A model generated the notes under the pieces. It had not been told where the DNA came from. It searched no databases and was given only the letters and a program-made list of their open reading frames with translations. Below, piece after piece: positions 22,010-31,091 of a stretch of DNA of 32,817 bases (within the stretch, counting starts at the first letter, position 1; each line of letters opens with the position of its first letter). The translations under genes and the position numbers were made by a program. This stretch comes from Chara braunii (taxonomy: Eukaryota; Streptophyta; Charophyceae; Charales; Characeae). Location: positions 1,229,338-1,262,154 of the forward strand of contig BFEA01000262.1 in the NCBI GenBank assembly GCA_003427395.1, read 5' to 3'.

Positions 22010-23481
22010 AGAGTAGGAGTTGGGCGACCCGACGGGCTGGTGCCGAACGCGCGGGATTGACGTGGGCCACGATGAACTGTGGGCACGGGCGAACCCGACG
22101 GGTGCGGGAGGACTAAGCGGGGTGACAACTTCGTGGGTTGGTGCGTGACGACGGACTGTCCGCATCGGAGAGAGAGAGAGAGAGGAGGAGAGAGAGTTGA
22201 GGTCGATGGACGTGGATTTGCTGTTTCCTTGTCTCTTCCCCCTCTTCATCTGTGTACATACATTTTGATTGCGGCTCCGGGCGGTTTGCCCCCGTTCTTA
22301 TTTTCGTTTCGGCTTTCTGGAATCTGGGCTTGGGTTTTTGCTCACACCTGTCCTTGCGATGTCCGTCTCGATTGCATTATGTGTATGATTGCCGAATGTA
22401 TGGATGTATGAATGTTATGCCTGCTTGTCTATCTTTTTGCGGAGAATCCCTGTCCTTACTTTTTGTTTGTGTCGAATCTTTGCCTGCACCTGATGCAGCC
22501 GTAGACGGGATAAGAATCTGGCCCCGATAGCGATTTTGTTCTCGTTTTGCTTGTCTCACGATGAAATTGTGATATGGTTGCATCTTGCATAATCGAAACT
22601 TACGAAGCAATTAGACGATCCGAAGTCTGGCCCCGCGAGCACCGCGCGAGAACACGTGTAAACGCGATCCGAGTCGCGCTCTTACACGCATTCCCGTGCG
22701 TCGAATCGCCCACCCAAAAAGATTCGCGGCGGAACCGTCATCTCGTACGGACACGATGAGGCGTAACTAAGTTCGCCTGTCCTGCACGTGCCCATGCGTG
22801 GTGACGATAACCCGACTCGAGCTGTCCCATCTACGATGATACCATGACGCGATCTTGGAGCTCAGACTCATCCTACGACTCGTATTATTTCACCACTTGG
22901 ATAAACGAACTCATAAGGCTGCGATACCCCTGTCACACGGAGAATCGACTATGTCCGCGGGAATTCCACTGCGCCACCTCTAGCGACCCTCGGTGCTCTG
23001 ATTTCCCTTCCCCCGACCACACCTACTACTTCACCCACCCGGGATTTGTTGTCATCACCACCAGTTTCCCTCCTTTCCGCCTTCCTCTCCTGTATCATCA
23101 ACTCAGCGTCGTTCCGTGGCCGGCCATAGCCCCCTATTGGCCCAGTACGTTTTGTGTGAATTGCCGACGTAGCGGCGAACAGAGAACTCCGGAATTCCGA
23201 AGGCCCAATCCAAGTACGCGGCGGCCTGCGCCACGTGTCGGCCCCCGACGGCCTAACTTTTCGGGACCGCCTCCACCGCGGAGGGATTTCCCTGTCAACC
23301 GTCGCCCACAGTGTCCTGGCCCCATCAGACCTTGAGCCCCTTGCGCACTCACCCCTTATTCGCCTAATTGCATTCATACCCTAAAGACTCCCCCACTTTC
23401 CCAAAAATCCTTGGCACACCCCTTTTCGCACTTCCAGGCCCATACCCCACTCCGATCAAGAAGTTGCGCTGGGCGTGAGGT

Positions 23482-23494
23482 TGGTATCGGAGCC
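23482..23494 (+). other. Primer-binding site, initiator-Met tRNA type
   Basis: TGGTATCGGAGCC differs by a single base from the common plant tRNA-iMet primer-binding sequence (TGGTATCAGAGC). It lies 142 bp upstream of the first gag codon, where minus-strand synthesis would be primed. Confidence 0.65.
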
Positions 23495-23635
23495 CGACAC
23501 GTGGCGAGGGTCTTAGGATTGATAGCACGATAATTAGGCGACCTGGCTAACAGTGGGCGACCTCGCCCTCTGAACGCGCATAGACGCGACCCTATCGTCA
23601 CCCGAAGCAGATCGGCTAACCGACGAGCAGCCAAT

Positions 23636-25148
23636 ATGGCTGCCAATGTGTCGAACCCGGTTCCGCAACAAAATGCCAGTCCACCAAATCAACCTGCCCC
23701 ACGTGCACGAGCTCCCATAACGCCACCAAGTCTCTATCTATTTAATCCAGCGCACCATCTCGCAGGAGCATGGCTGGCCACGCTTAGAGCACAGCAGTAC
23801 GATGATCACGAAGCACAGATCAACATTCCGGCTCGAATGGGAGGAGACGCTCATCATTGGTATAGGAGCTAGTATGGGTGGATCTCCCGACCTTCGAACG
23901 GGATTTTATGAACCGATTTGATTATGTTCACCCTGAGCAAGCACTGTACATGATCAAGGACCGAGTGCAAAAACCCCTCGAATCCGTTGCAGAATATCGA
24001 AACCGGTTCTACAGGATGTTCAAAAAACTGAGCGAGGTGAGCAAGTAGGGAGAGATCTGTTCAGTGACGGACTCCGTAGCCGAACAATAAGGGCTAAGTT
24101 GCGAAAGCAATTTTCCCCCATCACTCATACACTACAACAAATTATGGCTGCTGCGGAAGAAATGAAAAGGAGGTTCGCGGCAAACTTCCTGGAAGGAGAA
24201 GACTACCTTAGAGACGGAGATTCGACCGAGCTCGCACGAGCGAGAGCGGAGCTGGCTGCCTTGCAGAACAAATTTGAAAACATGGGATTTGTATCAGGAC
24301 CTGTCACCTATATGGAATAGATAGGCCCCAAACGAGTAATCCTAAGCGAGACCCCGAGCATCTCTGCTCCTATGATACACCCGGCCGTCAGGGCATTACC
24401 CCCGCCGCTGATTGAGGCTCCCGTACGATGGAACGAATCAGCGGCCATTTTCAAACTAACCAAAACGTTGATTAATTTAATCCAGGAAAGTAAGAAAGAA
24501 CAGCGGGAGCACAATGCTCGGCTGGAGGCCATGATGAGGAATATGCGACCCATTGCAGTGCGTGCCCCTCCGATGCAGCAAGGATTAGCCCCGGCCCCCG
24601 CTCTCGGGGGAGCTACGAACAATCTGAGTGTATGTTATGCCTGTCATCAACCAGGACATCTAGCCTGTGATTGCCCCCACTGACCCTCACAACAATGAAT
24701 CGGGGTCGCGCCTATGGCTGCGGCTCCCATCGCTAACGGACCTGGACGAGTCGGAGCCTTGATGGAAGAAGTAGAGGGTGGGGGAAGTGCCCTGGCCACC
24801 ACGGAAGAGGCCGCCGAGCTAATCCCGCTAGATCAGTACGTATCGCTGGGATATCCTGGGCTTGGAATGATTGGAACAATCAGACCAGCACCAGAACCGA
24901 AAGAGGTGGCGGGGTGGCGTCCGTCTCTAGGAGAAATGGAGTCGGGAGGGCCCACCTTCATCACTGGAGAGATCGATGTATTAAACATCATCCGAGCCTT
25001 GGACCATCGGATTCCCCTCTCGATCGGTCACCTACTCTCGATCTCCGAGCAAGCCAACGAGCGAATGCTACAGCATTGCAAAGCAAACCGAAAGAGATTC
25101 GCCCTCGCCCGAACACCAAATGCAAAAGCCAAAGGCCCCGCGCCATAA
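23636..25148 (+). pseudogene. gag: gag: capsid and CCHC nucleocapsid, broken
   Basis: Structural protein that would form the particle and bind the RNA. It starts at ATG 23636 with a Pro/Ala/Gln-rich leader, then SLYLFNPAHHLAGAWLATLR and a HHWYRS block. A one-base shift near 23871 leads to WVDLPTFERDFMNRFDYV and then VQKPLESVAEYRNRFYRMFK, the capsid signature of Ty3-type Gag. A second shift near 24045 leads to DLFSDGLRSRTIRAKLRKQF. The same frame continues through TAG 24318 to the zinc knuckle CYACHQPGHLACDC (C-x2-C-x4-H-x4-C, about 24630), then TGA at 24681 and 24696 and a linker region ending at TAA 25146. Protease follows in the same frame, so gag and pol were probably one frame; one of the stops could once have been a real gag terminator. 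Confidence 0.8.
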
Positions 25149-26228
25149 GAAAACCCAGTAGGCACTCCGGATCCGATACGGGTAGGTTTAATTCAGAAAG
25201 ACGATCATTTCTTACGGATTAAACCAATTCCGTGGAAATCCGCAGAATGTGATATTGAAATTTGGGGAATTCCTTACAACGCAATTATAGATTCGGGAGC
25301 AGTTGTGTTGGCTATTTCAGTGAGAGTGGTCGAAAGGGCAGGTAGGAAAAATGACCTGATCATGCTTTCTGAGAAAGATCAGCTCGTTTCGGCTGACGAA
25401 GAAAGAATTAAAACCGTGGGAAGGATGACCAATGTCGCTTTCCGATTGGGAAAACTGCACGCGCTTGGGGATGTCGTAGTACTAGATGTCAATACGTACG
25501 ACGTCCTTTTCGGACTTCCCGCTCTTGTGGCGTTACGCCGAGCAAACTTGGACTTCGAACGACGATCGATCGTCCTCCGAAATACAGGAGGAAAACCTTA
25601 CACTGTGCCCATGCGATTGACCCTTCGCACTACCATTAACGCGGTTCCGCGGGTTTCGCCAATGATGGCAGGGACTCTCCGCATGATCTCCTGGGATGAA
25701 GCTGCAGAGGGAAAGTCATCAACGAATGATGCGGACAGTAGTGATGAAGATGATCCGGAGATCTTGAAATTAGCACGACTGAGCATTTACTACCCGCCGC
25801 CCAAGACGATAGCAAGAACGATGCAACTCACCAGCCGAAAAATTCAAAGAACCAAGGCAATGATATTGGGTGAGCCCCTCGTACAGATTTCGAGGATGGT
25901 TGATTCTTTGGAACCCCCTCAAACTCTGTACGAAGGAACCACCCCTCTCCTCGCCCGGTATAGCGACAAGAAGCATTATTGTGACATTACGGATCTACCC
26001 AAGTCCTTATTAACATCGGCTAAAGAAGTGAGATTGTTACGCTTGGGGGCGGAAGCAAGCTCTCTGGAACCCCCTGGGCGTTTCGAAGCAGAAACAGACG
26101 GACTGGGGATAAAGATTGCAACTAAGGAATTGCCATGGCAGGATGTTTGTGACGGGATTACCCCGGAAGGACACGTGGCAATCCGGAAAGAAGATGTCCA
26201 GATGATGGCCACAATGTTCTCTTGGTGA
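25149..26228 (+). pseudogene. pol: pol: aspartic protease and linker
   Basis: The protease would cut the polyprotein. The same frame as the gag end is open to TGA 26226. YNAIIDSGAVVLAI (active-site Asp codon at 25290) fits the retropepsin D-[ST]-G-A core, and YDVLFGLPALVALRRANLDF fits the C-terminal 'D.ilG...L' strand. After about 25600 comes an acidic linker (DADSSDEDDPEI) with no recognised domain, probably the region before reverse transcriptase. No ATG is expected, as it is an internal polyprotein part. Confidence 0.75.
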
Positions 26229-26984
26229 TCGGACCATTCATTTATCTCGGCGCCTCCACCCGACTTGGCAAAACAGGCGAGCACGAAACAGATTGACGTT
26301 CGGATCTGGGACCAACTTTTCGAACTACACGTTCCACAGTACGTGCCAGATGAAATCCACCGGGTAATTGCGGACATTCTAACGGAATATCAAGGAGCGA
26401 TTAGTGTATCAGACACTGACATTGGTTTGTCATTAGTAATCCAACATGAAATTCAGACAGGAAATCACTCCCCGATTCATTGCAAACCTTATCAGTATTC
26501 CCTGATTGAACGCAAAAAGGCTCTCGAACGAATTCGGGAGTTCGAAGCCAGCGGCTGGATTGAACCCGCCACCGGACCTTGGTCCTTTCCCGTAGTGTTA
26601 GTACCGAAGAAAAATGGGGCGATTCGCATTTGCATTGATTATCGCAAGCTGAATGAAATCACGATCAAAGATGTGTATTCCCTCCCCCGGATTGATGATT
26701 TGTTGGATGTGATTGAATGCGTTAATTATTTCAGCAAGTTTGATATTCGGCATGGCTTCCATCATATTCTGGAAAGGGAAGAAGATCGGTCGAAGACGGC
26801 CTTTGTACTATTTGAGGGCACGTGGCAGTGGGTTCGGTGTCCGATGGGGATTTGCAATGCGCCTGCCACGTTTCAGCGAGCGACGAACATGACGTTCCAG
26901 AAGTTCGTCAACAAGACACGGCTGACGCAAGGGATGATTAACTTCTGCGTAATCGTGTACATGGACGATATCCTGGTCTATTCG
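26229..26984 (+). pseudogene. pol: pol: reverse transcriptase, fingers and palm
   Basis: Copies element RNA into DNA inside the particle. It continues the protease frame after TGA 26226. Motifs in order: VVLVPKKNGAIRICIDYRKL, YSLPRIDDLLD, FSKFDIRHGFHHI (first catalytic Asp), KTAFVLFEGTWQWVRCPMGI, NAPATFQRA and the catalytic YMDD (26958-26969) within VYMDDILVYSET. Several normally conserved positions are altered (RHG for R-S-G, CPMGI for MPFGL). Homology leaves this frame near 26985 and resumes one frame over. The original frame stays open to 28013, but that part is not reverse transcriptase sequence. Confidence 0.85.
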
Positions 26985-27846
26985 GAAACATATCGAATGG
27001 ACATTGGGCGCGTTGAGAGACGCTGGGTTCAAGATTGCGCTCGAGAAGAACGAATTTTTCCTCTCGGAAATTTCGTTCTTGGGCTACGTCGTGACACGTG
27101 GAGGATTGCGGCCGGAATCGAGAAAAGTTGCGGCGGTGAAAGAAGCCCCGGTTCCCACGTCACTGACGCATGTTCGAGCCTTCTTGGGGCTGACGTCGTA
27201 CTACCGGCGCTTCATCAAGGGTTTTGCCGCGATTGCACGACCACTAACGAATCTGTTACGGAAGGACCAGCCTCTCAGCTGGGACGTGGAGTGCCGGCAG
27301 GCCTTTGCAACCCTCAAGGACGCTCTGGCGACGACCCCTATTTTGATTCGGACGGACCCCTCGAAGTAGTTCATTCTCATCACAGACTGGCAACCGGAAG
27401 CTATTTCCTCTATTCTAGCGCAGAAGGGGAACGATGGTCGCGAACACGTCATCGAGTACACGTCACGCACAGTGCCAGACGAACGCCGAAACGACTCCGC
27501 ACCTCAGGGCGAATGCTATGCGGTAGTTTGGGGAATCCAACACTTCCATCCGTATCTCTACGGACAAAAGTTTCGCATCGTGACGGATCACGAGCCTCTG
27601 CTAGCTTTGAAAAAGCTCACCAACTACACGGGCATGATTGGTCGTTGGGCGGTGCGACTGCAAGAGTACGACTTCGATATCGTCCATCGAAAGACAGAGC
27701 GACACGGCAACGCGAACGGACTGACACGTCTGCATCGGCCTGCCAAGGTACCAAAGGGCGAATAAATTACACCGTGGAAAGAGCCGGACTTGACCAACGA
27801 GCCGAAATACGGACAAGTGGCAGTTCTTCCACGTGGCAAAAAGTAA
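26985..27846 (+). pseudogene. pol: pol: RT thumb/connection and RNase H
   Basis: RNase H would degrade the RNA strand of the hybrid. After the shift near 26985 the frame gives LGALRDAGFKIALEKNEFFL, SFLGYVVTRGGLRPE and RAFLGLTSYYRRFIKGFAAI, the thumb and connection typical of Ty3/Gypsy. After TAG 27367 comes RNase H: FILITDWQPEAISSILAQ, VIEYTSRTVP, then ECYAVVWGIQHFHPYLYG and VTDHEPLLAL, with acidic residues at the expected D-E-D positions. TAA 27763 interrupts a short plausible tail (EPKYGQVAVLPRGKK) that ends at 27846. Confidence 0.85.
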
Positions 27847-29029
27847 AACGGTGGCGATGGGTGATGGAGATAACCCTACTACCCCTCTCTCTCCCCCTTC
27901 CTCTTCGTCTCTCCTCTCCCTGCCTGACAAATTTTGCTATTTTAGCGAAGCTATCTCCCACGTATATTCGGTCTCCATGCGTCCTAACGGGGAAGGGTAT
28001 GCGGATTGGATAAATTGCCGACAGTGTGTCGCACGAGCCCATGGCTCGTGCATCCAATACAAAAATGATAGTAAACCGTGGTTGTGCCCCTTGTGCCGGA
28101 CCGACAAGATTCCGACCGAGGCTCGCTTTTTGAATGCCACGTCAGAAGGGTTGGAAAAGACCCGGAAGTTTAGAAGGGCCGAAGTATGGACTGATATTGC
28201 CATAATTGCCACCCTAGTAGGTAACCCCCTCCAGGATTTCACCAAGGAAGATCGGAGGAGGGCCAACGAAAGGGCTCGGGATTATCGATGGATAGAAGGT
28301 AGATTAGAAAAACAAAAAACGGACGACAGTGGGATTTGGATGGTGGTACCACATCCGTTCATGCCGTACAACTGGGTTAAGACAGCCCACGAGGAAACTG
28401 CGGCCCATTTTTCAGTACGAATCACGGAGTCCGCCATCGACAAAAATGAGTGGTATTGGTCCAATATCCGCGACGATGTGAAATACATTGTCGCCAACTG
28501 TCAAGTCTGCGCCGCTCATAAAGCGTCAATTCAGCCACCAAGATCGATAGTGCCCACGGTTGTTGAACGACCATTTCAAAGAGTGAGCATGGACACTACC
28601 GACGTAGTAGTGCCCCCTGGCCCTAATAGTTGCGAATATTCAGTCTTATTGGTATTTGTCGACCATTTCTCGACATGGATCGAAGCGTATCCTTGTCGCA
28701 CGCGGCAAGCCACGGAGATCGCACGATATGTGAACCGTTTCCTCGGGATGCATCAGGATACGGAAGAGATCCTGACCGACAATGAGGCTGAATTCAGGGG
28801 AGAAGTGTTAAAGAATCTGGTCATACATGGCGTCGCCATACGGAACACTGCACCCCACATGTCACAATCCAATGGGCTGGTCGAAAACGCTAATCGGGTG
28901 ATAAAGACAGCCTTGCGACGAAATATCGCGGCACGGGATCCAAGGCCCTGGCCCGATATCGTCGATCACATCCTGGCGGTCCATCGCGGAACGCCCCACG
29001 AATCAACGGGGTTAGCCCCTTCCAATTAA
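27833..29029 (+). pseudogene. pol: pol: PHD-type zinc finger plus integrase core
   Basis: Integrase would insert the DNA copy. This 398-codon open segment begins after another frame change and probably joins the preceding tail near 27846. Residues 35-88 (27935-28096) fit a PHD finger: C35-x2-S38-x23-C62-x2-C65-x4-H70-x2-C73-x11-C85-x2-C88, with Trp two residues before C85 as in PHD domains. The second Cys of the C4HC3 set is Ser. The integrase zinc site follows (H186, H192, C223, C226), then the catalytic triad D254 (SMDTTD), D316 (ILTDNEAEF) and E351 (NGLVENANR). All three acids are kept. Histone-tail binding to steer integration, as chromodomains do in other Ty3 elements, is an inference from position. 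Confidence 0.8.
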
Positions 29030-29583
29030 GGACCAATAGCGTCGCTTGCGTTTCGCTACCAAGCCTCCCAGATGAGTCTGCATTGAACCGACGGCCCACT
29101 AGGGCCACGACTAAGGACAAGGCCAAACGGCACCTAGAGCTAATGGAACGGTCACTGCCCAGGCTAGCCCGAAAACGACAGAAAATGACCGAACTAGCCC
29201 AAGGCCGACAGGTCCGAAGCTATGAGGCCCGAAATGGGAATGCGGGTCCGCGGCCCCAGTACAAATTGGGGGACGTGTTGCAGGTAAGGAAATGTGCTCG
29301 CTAGGATAAGCTAGCGCCACGATTCTTCGGGCGATATCGCGTGATCGAACTTGGCCCTAACGGCGTGGACACCGTGCGTCTCGCCCCCGAGGTCTCTGGC
29401 GGTCGATCGGCCCGCCCGATCACACACCACGTGTCCTATCTTCGCCTCCTCCCCTTTGCTCCGTCTCCTTCTCCCTCGGTCTCTCTTTCAGAGGAAGCCG
29501 ACGACGACGGCTCTGACTCTCCGCCATCTCCCTCTCCTTCTTGCTCCCTCTCTGCCACCCCGTCACCCCCGCCATCGCCATGA
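29026..29583 (+). pseudogene. pol: pol: integrase C-terminal GPY/F-like module and acidic tail
   Basis: The frame changes near 29026. A Lys/Arg-rich helix (KDKAKRHLELMERSLPRLAR) leads into YKLGDVLQVRK, a TAG at 29302, then DKLAPRFFGRYRVIELGPNG and HHVSYLRLLPF. This is the SH3-like GPY/F module of Ty3/Gypsy integrases, with GRY in place of GPY. The tail is Ser/Pro/Asp-rich (EEADDDGSDSPPSP) and ends at 29581-29583, overlapping the ATG of the next ORF by a few bases. No chromodomain seen. Confidence 0.7.
29462..29491 (+). other. Candidate splice acceptor before accessory ORF 1
   Basis: A long pyrimidine tract ends CTCTCTTTCAG at 29491, 89 bp upstream of the ORF 1 ATG. Paired with the leader donor at 22003 it would give a subgenomic mRNA skipping gag-pol. 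Confidence 0.35.
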
Positions 29584-30062
29584 GCTTCGCCATCGAGCGA
29601 GCTTTCAGTAATCAGTTGCTGATGCCACGGGGAGAGATCTCAGCCATCCGCCAAGTGCATCATCCGCGGATCAGCCCTGACTTCATGCGCCTTGCGCAGT
29701 TTTTCTGCACTGCGGGCGTGTACGGCGCAACAGAGTTCCGGTTCACGAGCAATCCCCAGGTGGTGGTGCTGGCCGAGGCAACGACGTTCCAATGGCGAGT
29801 GGCCCCAGGAATTAGCCACGTGTCTACCGTGGTAGTCTTCAGCGGCGATATCACCGCCTTCGATTCGGCGCGGCAAACCGCCATCAAAAGCACCTTGTAC
29901 CAGTGGGGTCGTGATCTGGCCACTGATTGGGATCGACGGCTCACAAGGCACGATGACGAGTGTTATCCTGTCGACGACATCGAGGTCAACACGCTGCGCG
30001 CAACGCTGCGCGAGCCGCCTGTCGTCCTCCCAGAACTTGCTCCCTTCCAGCCGCACAGATAG
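29580..30062 (+). CDS. Accessory ORF 1 in the env position, unknown function
   Basis: 160 codons from ATG 29580 (context GCCATCGCCATGA) to TAG 30060; an in-frame upstream extension to 29541 exists but its peptide is just Ser/Pro-type low complexity. No signal peptide or membrane segment is visible, so this is not an obvious envelope protein. The middle has alternating hydrophobic strands (QVVVLAEATTFQWRV, HVSTVVVFSGDITAF) followed by a helix (SARQTAIKSTLYQWGRDLAT). The same arrangement recurs in the next two ORFs. It has no internal stop although gag-pol is heavily damaged. Function unknown; a particle or nucleic-acid-binding accessory protein is only a guess. Confidence 0.5.
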   Translation: MSFAIERAFSNQLLMPRGEISAIRQVHHPRISPDFMRLAQFFCTAGVYGATEFRFTSNPQVVVLAEATTFQWRVAPGISHVSTVVVFSGDITAFDSARQTAIKSTLYQWGRDLATDWDRRLTRHDDECYPVDDIEVNTLRATLREPPVVLPELAPFQPHR

Positions 30063-30084
30063 GCCGCGCGCCGATCTCGACGTT

Positions 30085-30118
30085 TTCTCCTCCCTCTCTC
30101 TTCCCCATCTTCTGGCAG
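30085..30118 (+). other. Candidate splice acceptor before accessory ORF 2
   Basis: A pyrimidine tract from about 30081 ends CCATCTTCTGGCAG at 30118. ORF 2 has no ATG of its own near here, so splicing or a frame change would be needed to express it. Confidence 0.35.
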
Positions 30119-30982
30119 TCCTCTCACTACCCTCGTCTCTCCTTCCACCTGGAGTCGCTGACAGTACCTATCGTTGATCTGGATCGTTGGAGGCTGTGGC
30201 ATGCAGAGTTCGTTGAACTCTCGTTCTGCCTGCTACGAGTGGATCTGAACTGGACGTGGGAAGGCGATCGGAGGCCCGCGTCAGAGACCGTGGAGCTGCT
30301 CGTCATTCAGGCGTGGAAGACCAACGTGGCGGGAGACCTTCTGGGATTCGTCTTTGGAGCAGTGGATCGGGGAAACCGATCACAGATCGTGCGCGAACTT
30401 ACGATCGTGATCGCGCGACAGGCCGACGAACTCCCCCTCGATATCGGCTCTCAGAGTGACGAAGAGCCCTTGCCACATACCCTCTCAAGGACTCTCGCCC
30501 CGAGCCTCCAGTGGTCGGCTTGTATCGAGGAGCGCTGGGCGGACGACCGTTTTCCCTCTCGCAGCGAGTACCTGGACGTCCACAGCCTAACTAATCCCCG
30601 CTTCTTTCGGCAACCAACGGCGTTCAAGTGGGCGGCGCTAAGAGCAAAAGAGGAGGCAGAAGAAGAATCAGAAGGAGAATTGAGGAGAGAGGCCGGAGAA
30701 GCAGCGGCCCGGTTGGCTGAGGACGAGGAGGAAGAACGCGAAGCAGAAGAAGAGTCGGCGGAAGCTGAAGAAGAAGAAGAAAAAGAGGAAGCAGAGGAGG
30801 AGACTTCGGAAGAGGACCGGATCGACGAGAGGAGGACCCTGAGGCTGCCGCGCAGCGCAAGAAAGAGGTCGCGGAGGGAAAGCGGTCGGCGATCGACTCC
30901 GCATCGAACGATCCTTCCAAGGATCCCGAGCCGCCCAAGCCGGAACATGGGGACCTTGCTGCCACAACCTCGAGGGCCGTGA
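30119..30982 (+). CDS. Accessory ORF 2, acidic coiled-coil tail, no own ATG
   Basis: An open frame of at least 285 codons to TGA 30980; the same frame is open back to a GTG at 29960, overlapping ORF 1. There is no in-frame ATG before the far C-terminus. The first part is domain-like (LDRWRLWHAEFVELSFCLLR, VELLVIQAWK, LLGFVFGAV, RSQIVRELTIVIARQADEL). About 30640-30830 is a Glu/Ala-rich stretch likely to form a long charged helix or coiled coil. The end is basic (RSARKRSRRESGRRS), possibly a nuclear or nucleic-acid-binding tail. The frame could continue ORF 1 after a frameshift or be a spliced exon. Function unknown. Confidence 0.45.
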   Translation, partial: SSHYPRLSFHLESLTVPIVDLDRWRLWHAEFVELSFCLLRVDLNWTWEGDRRPASETVELLVIQAWKTNVAGDLLGFVFGAVDRGNRSQIVRELTIVIARQADELPLDIGSQSDEEPLPHTLSRTLAPSLQWSACIEERWADDRFPSRSEYLDVHSLTNPRFFRQPTAFKWAALRAKEEAEEESEGELRREAGEAAARLAEDEEEEREAEEESAEAEEEEEKEEAEEETSEEDRIDERRTLRLPRSARKRSRRESGRRSTPHRTILPRIPSRPSRNMGTLLPQPRGP

Positions 30983-31007
30983 CGACAAGGCGCCGACCCC
31001 GATCCCG

Positions 31008-31082
31008 ATCCCCGTCCCCCTCCGCCTCCGCCCGTCCCCCTCCGCCTTCGCCCGTCCCCCTCCGCCTCCGCCCGTCCCCCAA
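31008..31082 (+). repeat. 20-bp minisatellite between accessory ORFs 2 and 3
   Basis: GTCCCCCTCCGCCTCCGCCC repeats about 3.5 times with one T variant. It is GC-rich and sits in the gap between the stop of ORF 2 and the ATG of ORF 3. Confidence 0.9.
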
Positions 31083-31091
31083 TTCGTCAAC

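Larger units (their letters stand above)
21115..23481 (+). repeat. 5' LTR (right boundary inferred)
   Basis: 21115-22109 aligns with 31813-32817 (the rest of the 3' copy is outside the window) at roughly 95% by eye, with one 10-bp length difference in a TCCTTTTTCG repeat. I place the right boundary just before the primer-binding site at 23482, but no CA dinucleotide abuts it, so it is approximate. U3 holds an AATAAA at 21361, a TATAAA lies at 21905, and a splice-donor-like site at 22003 follows. A Pro/Arg-rich 163-codon frame (22844-23335) lies downstream of the presumed transcription start and has no recognisable domain. Confidence 0.75.

Noticed and set aside
21612-22070. 152-codon antisense frame in the 5' LTR, repeated at 32344-32778
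   Set aside because: It recurs only because the LTRs are copies. Many of the differences between the two change the amino acid, and the ends diverge, so there is no sign of coding constraint.
22844-23335. Possible leader gene, 163 codons, Pro/Arg-rich
   Set aside because: No recognisable domain, composition-driven, and located in presumed LTR sequence whose second copy is outside the window. Mentioned only under the LTR.
27000-28013. C-terminal half of the 582-codon frame that starts at 26265
   Set aside because: Reverse transcriptase homology moves to another frame near 26985, and the thumb, RNase H and PHD motifs are in the other frames. This half is an accidental open frame.
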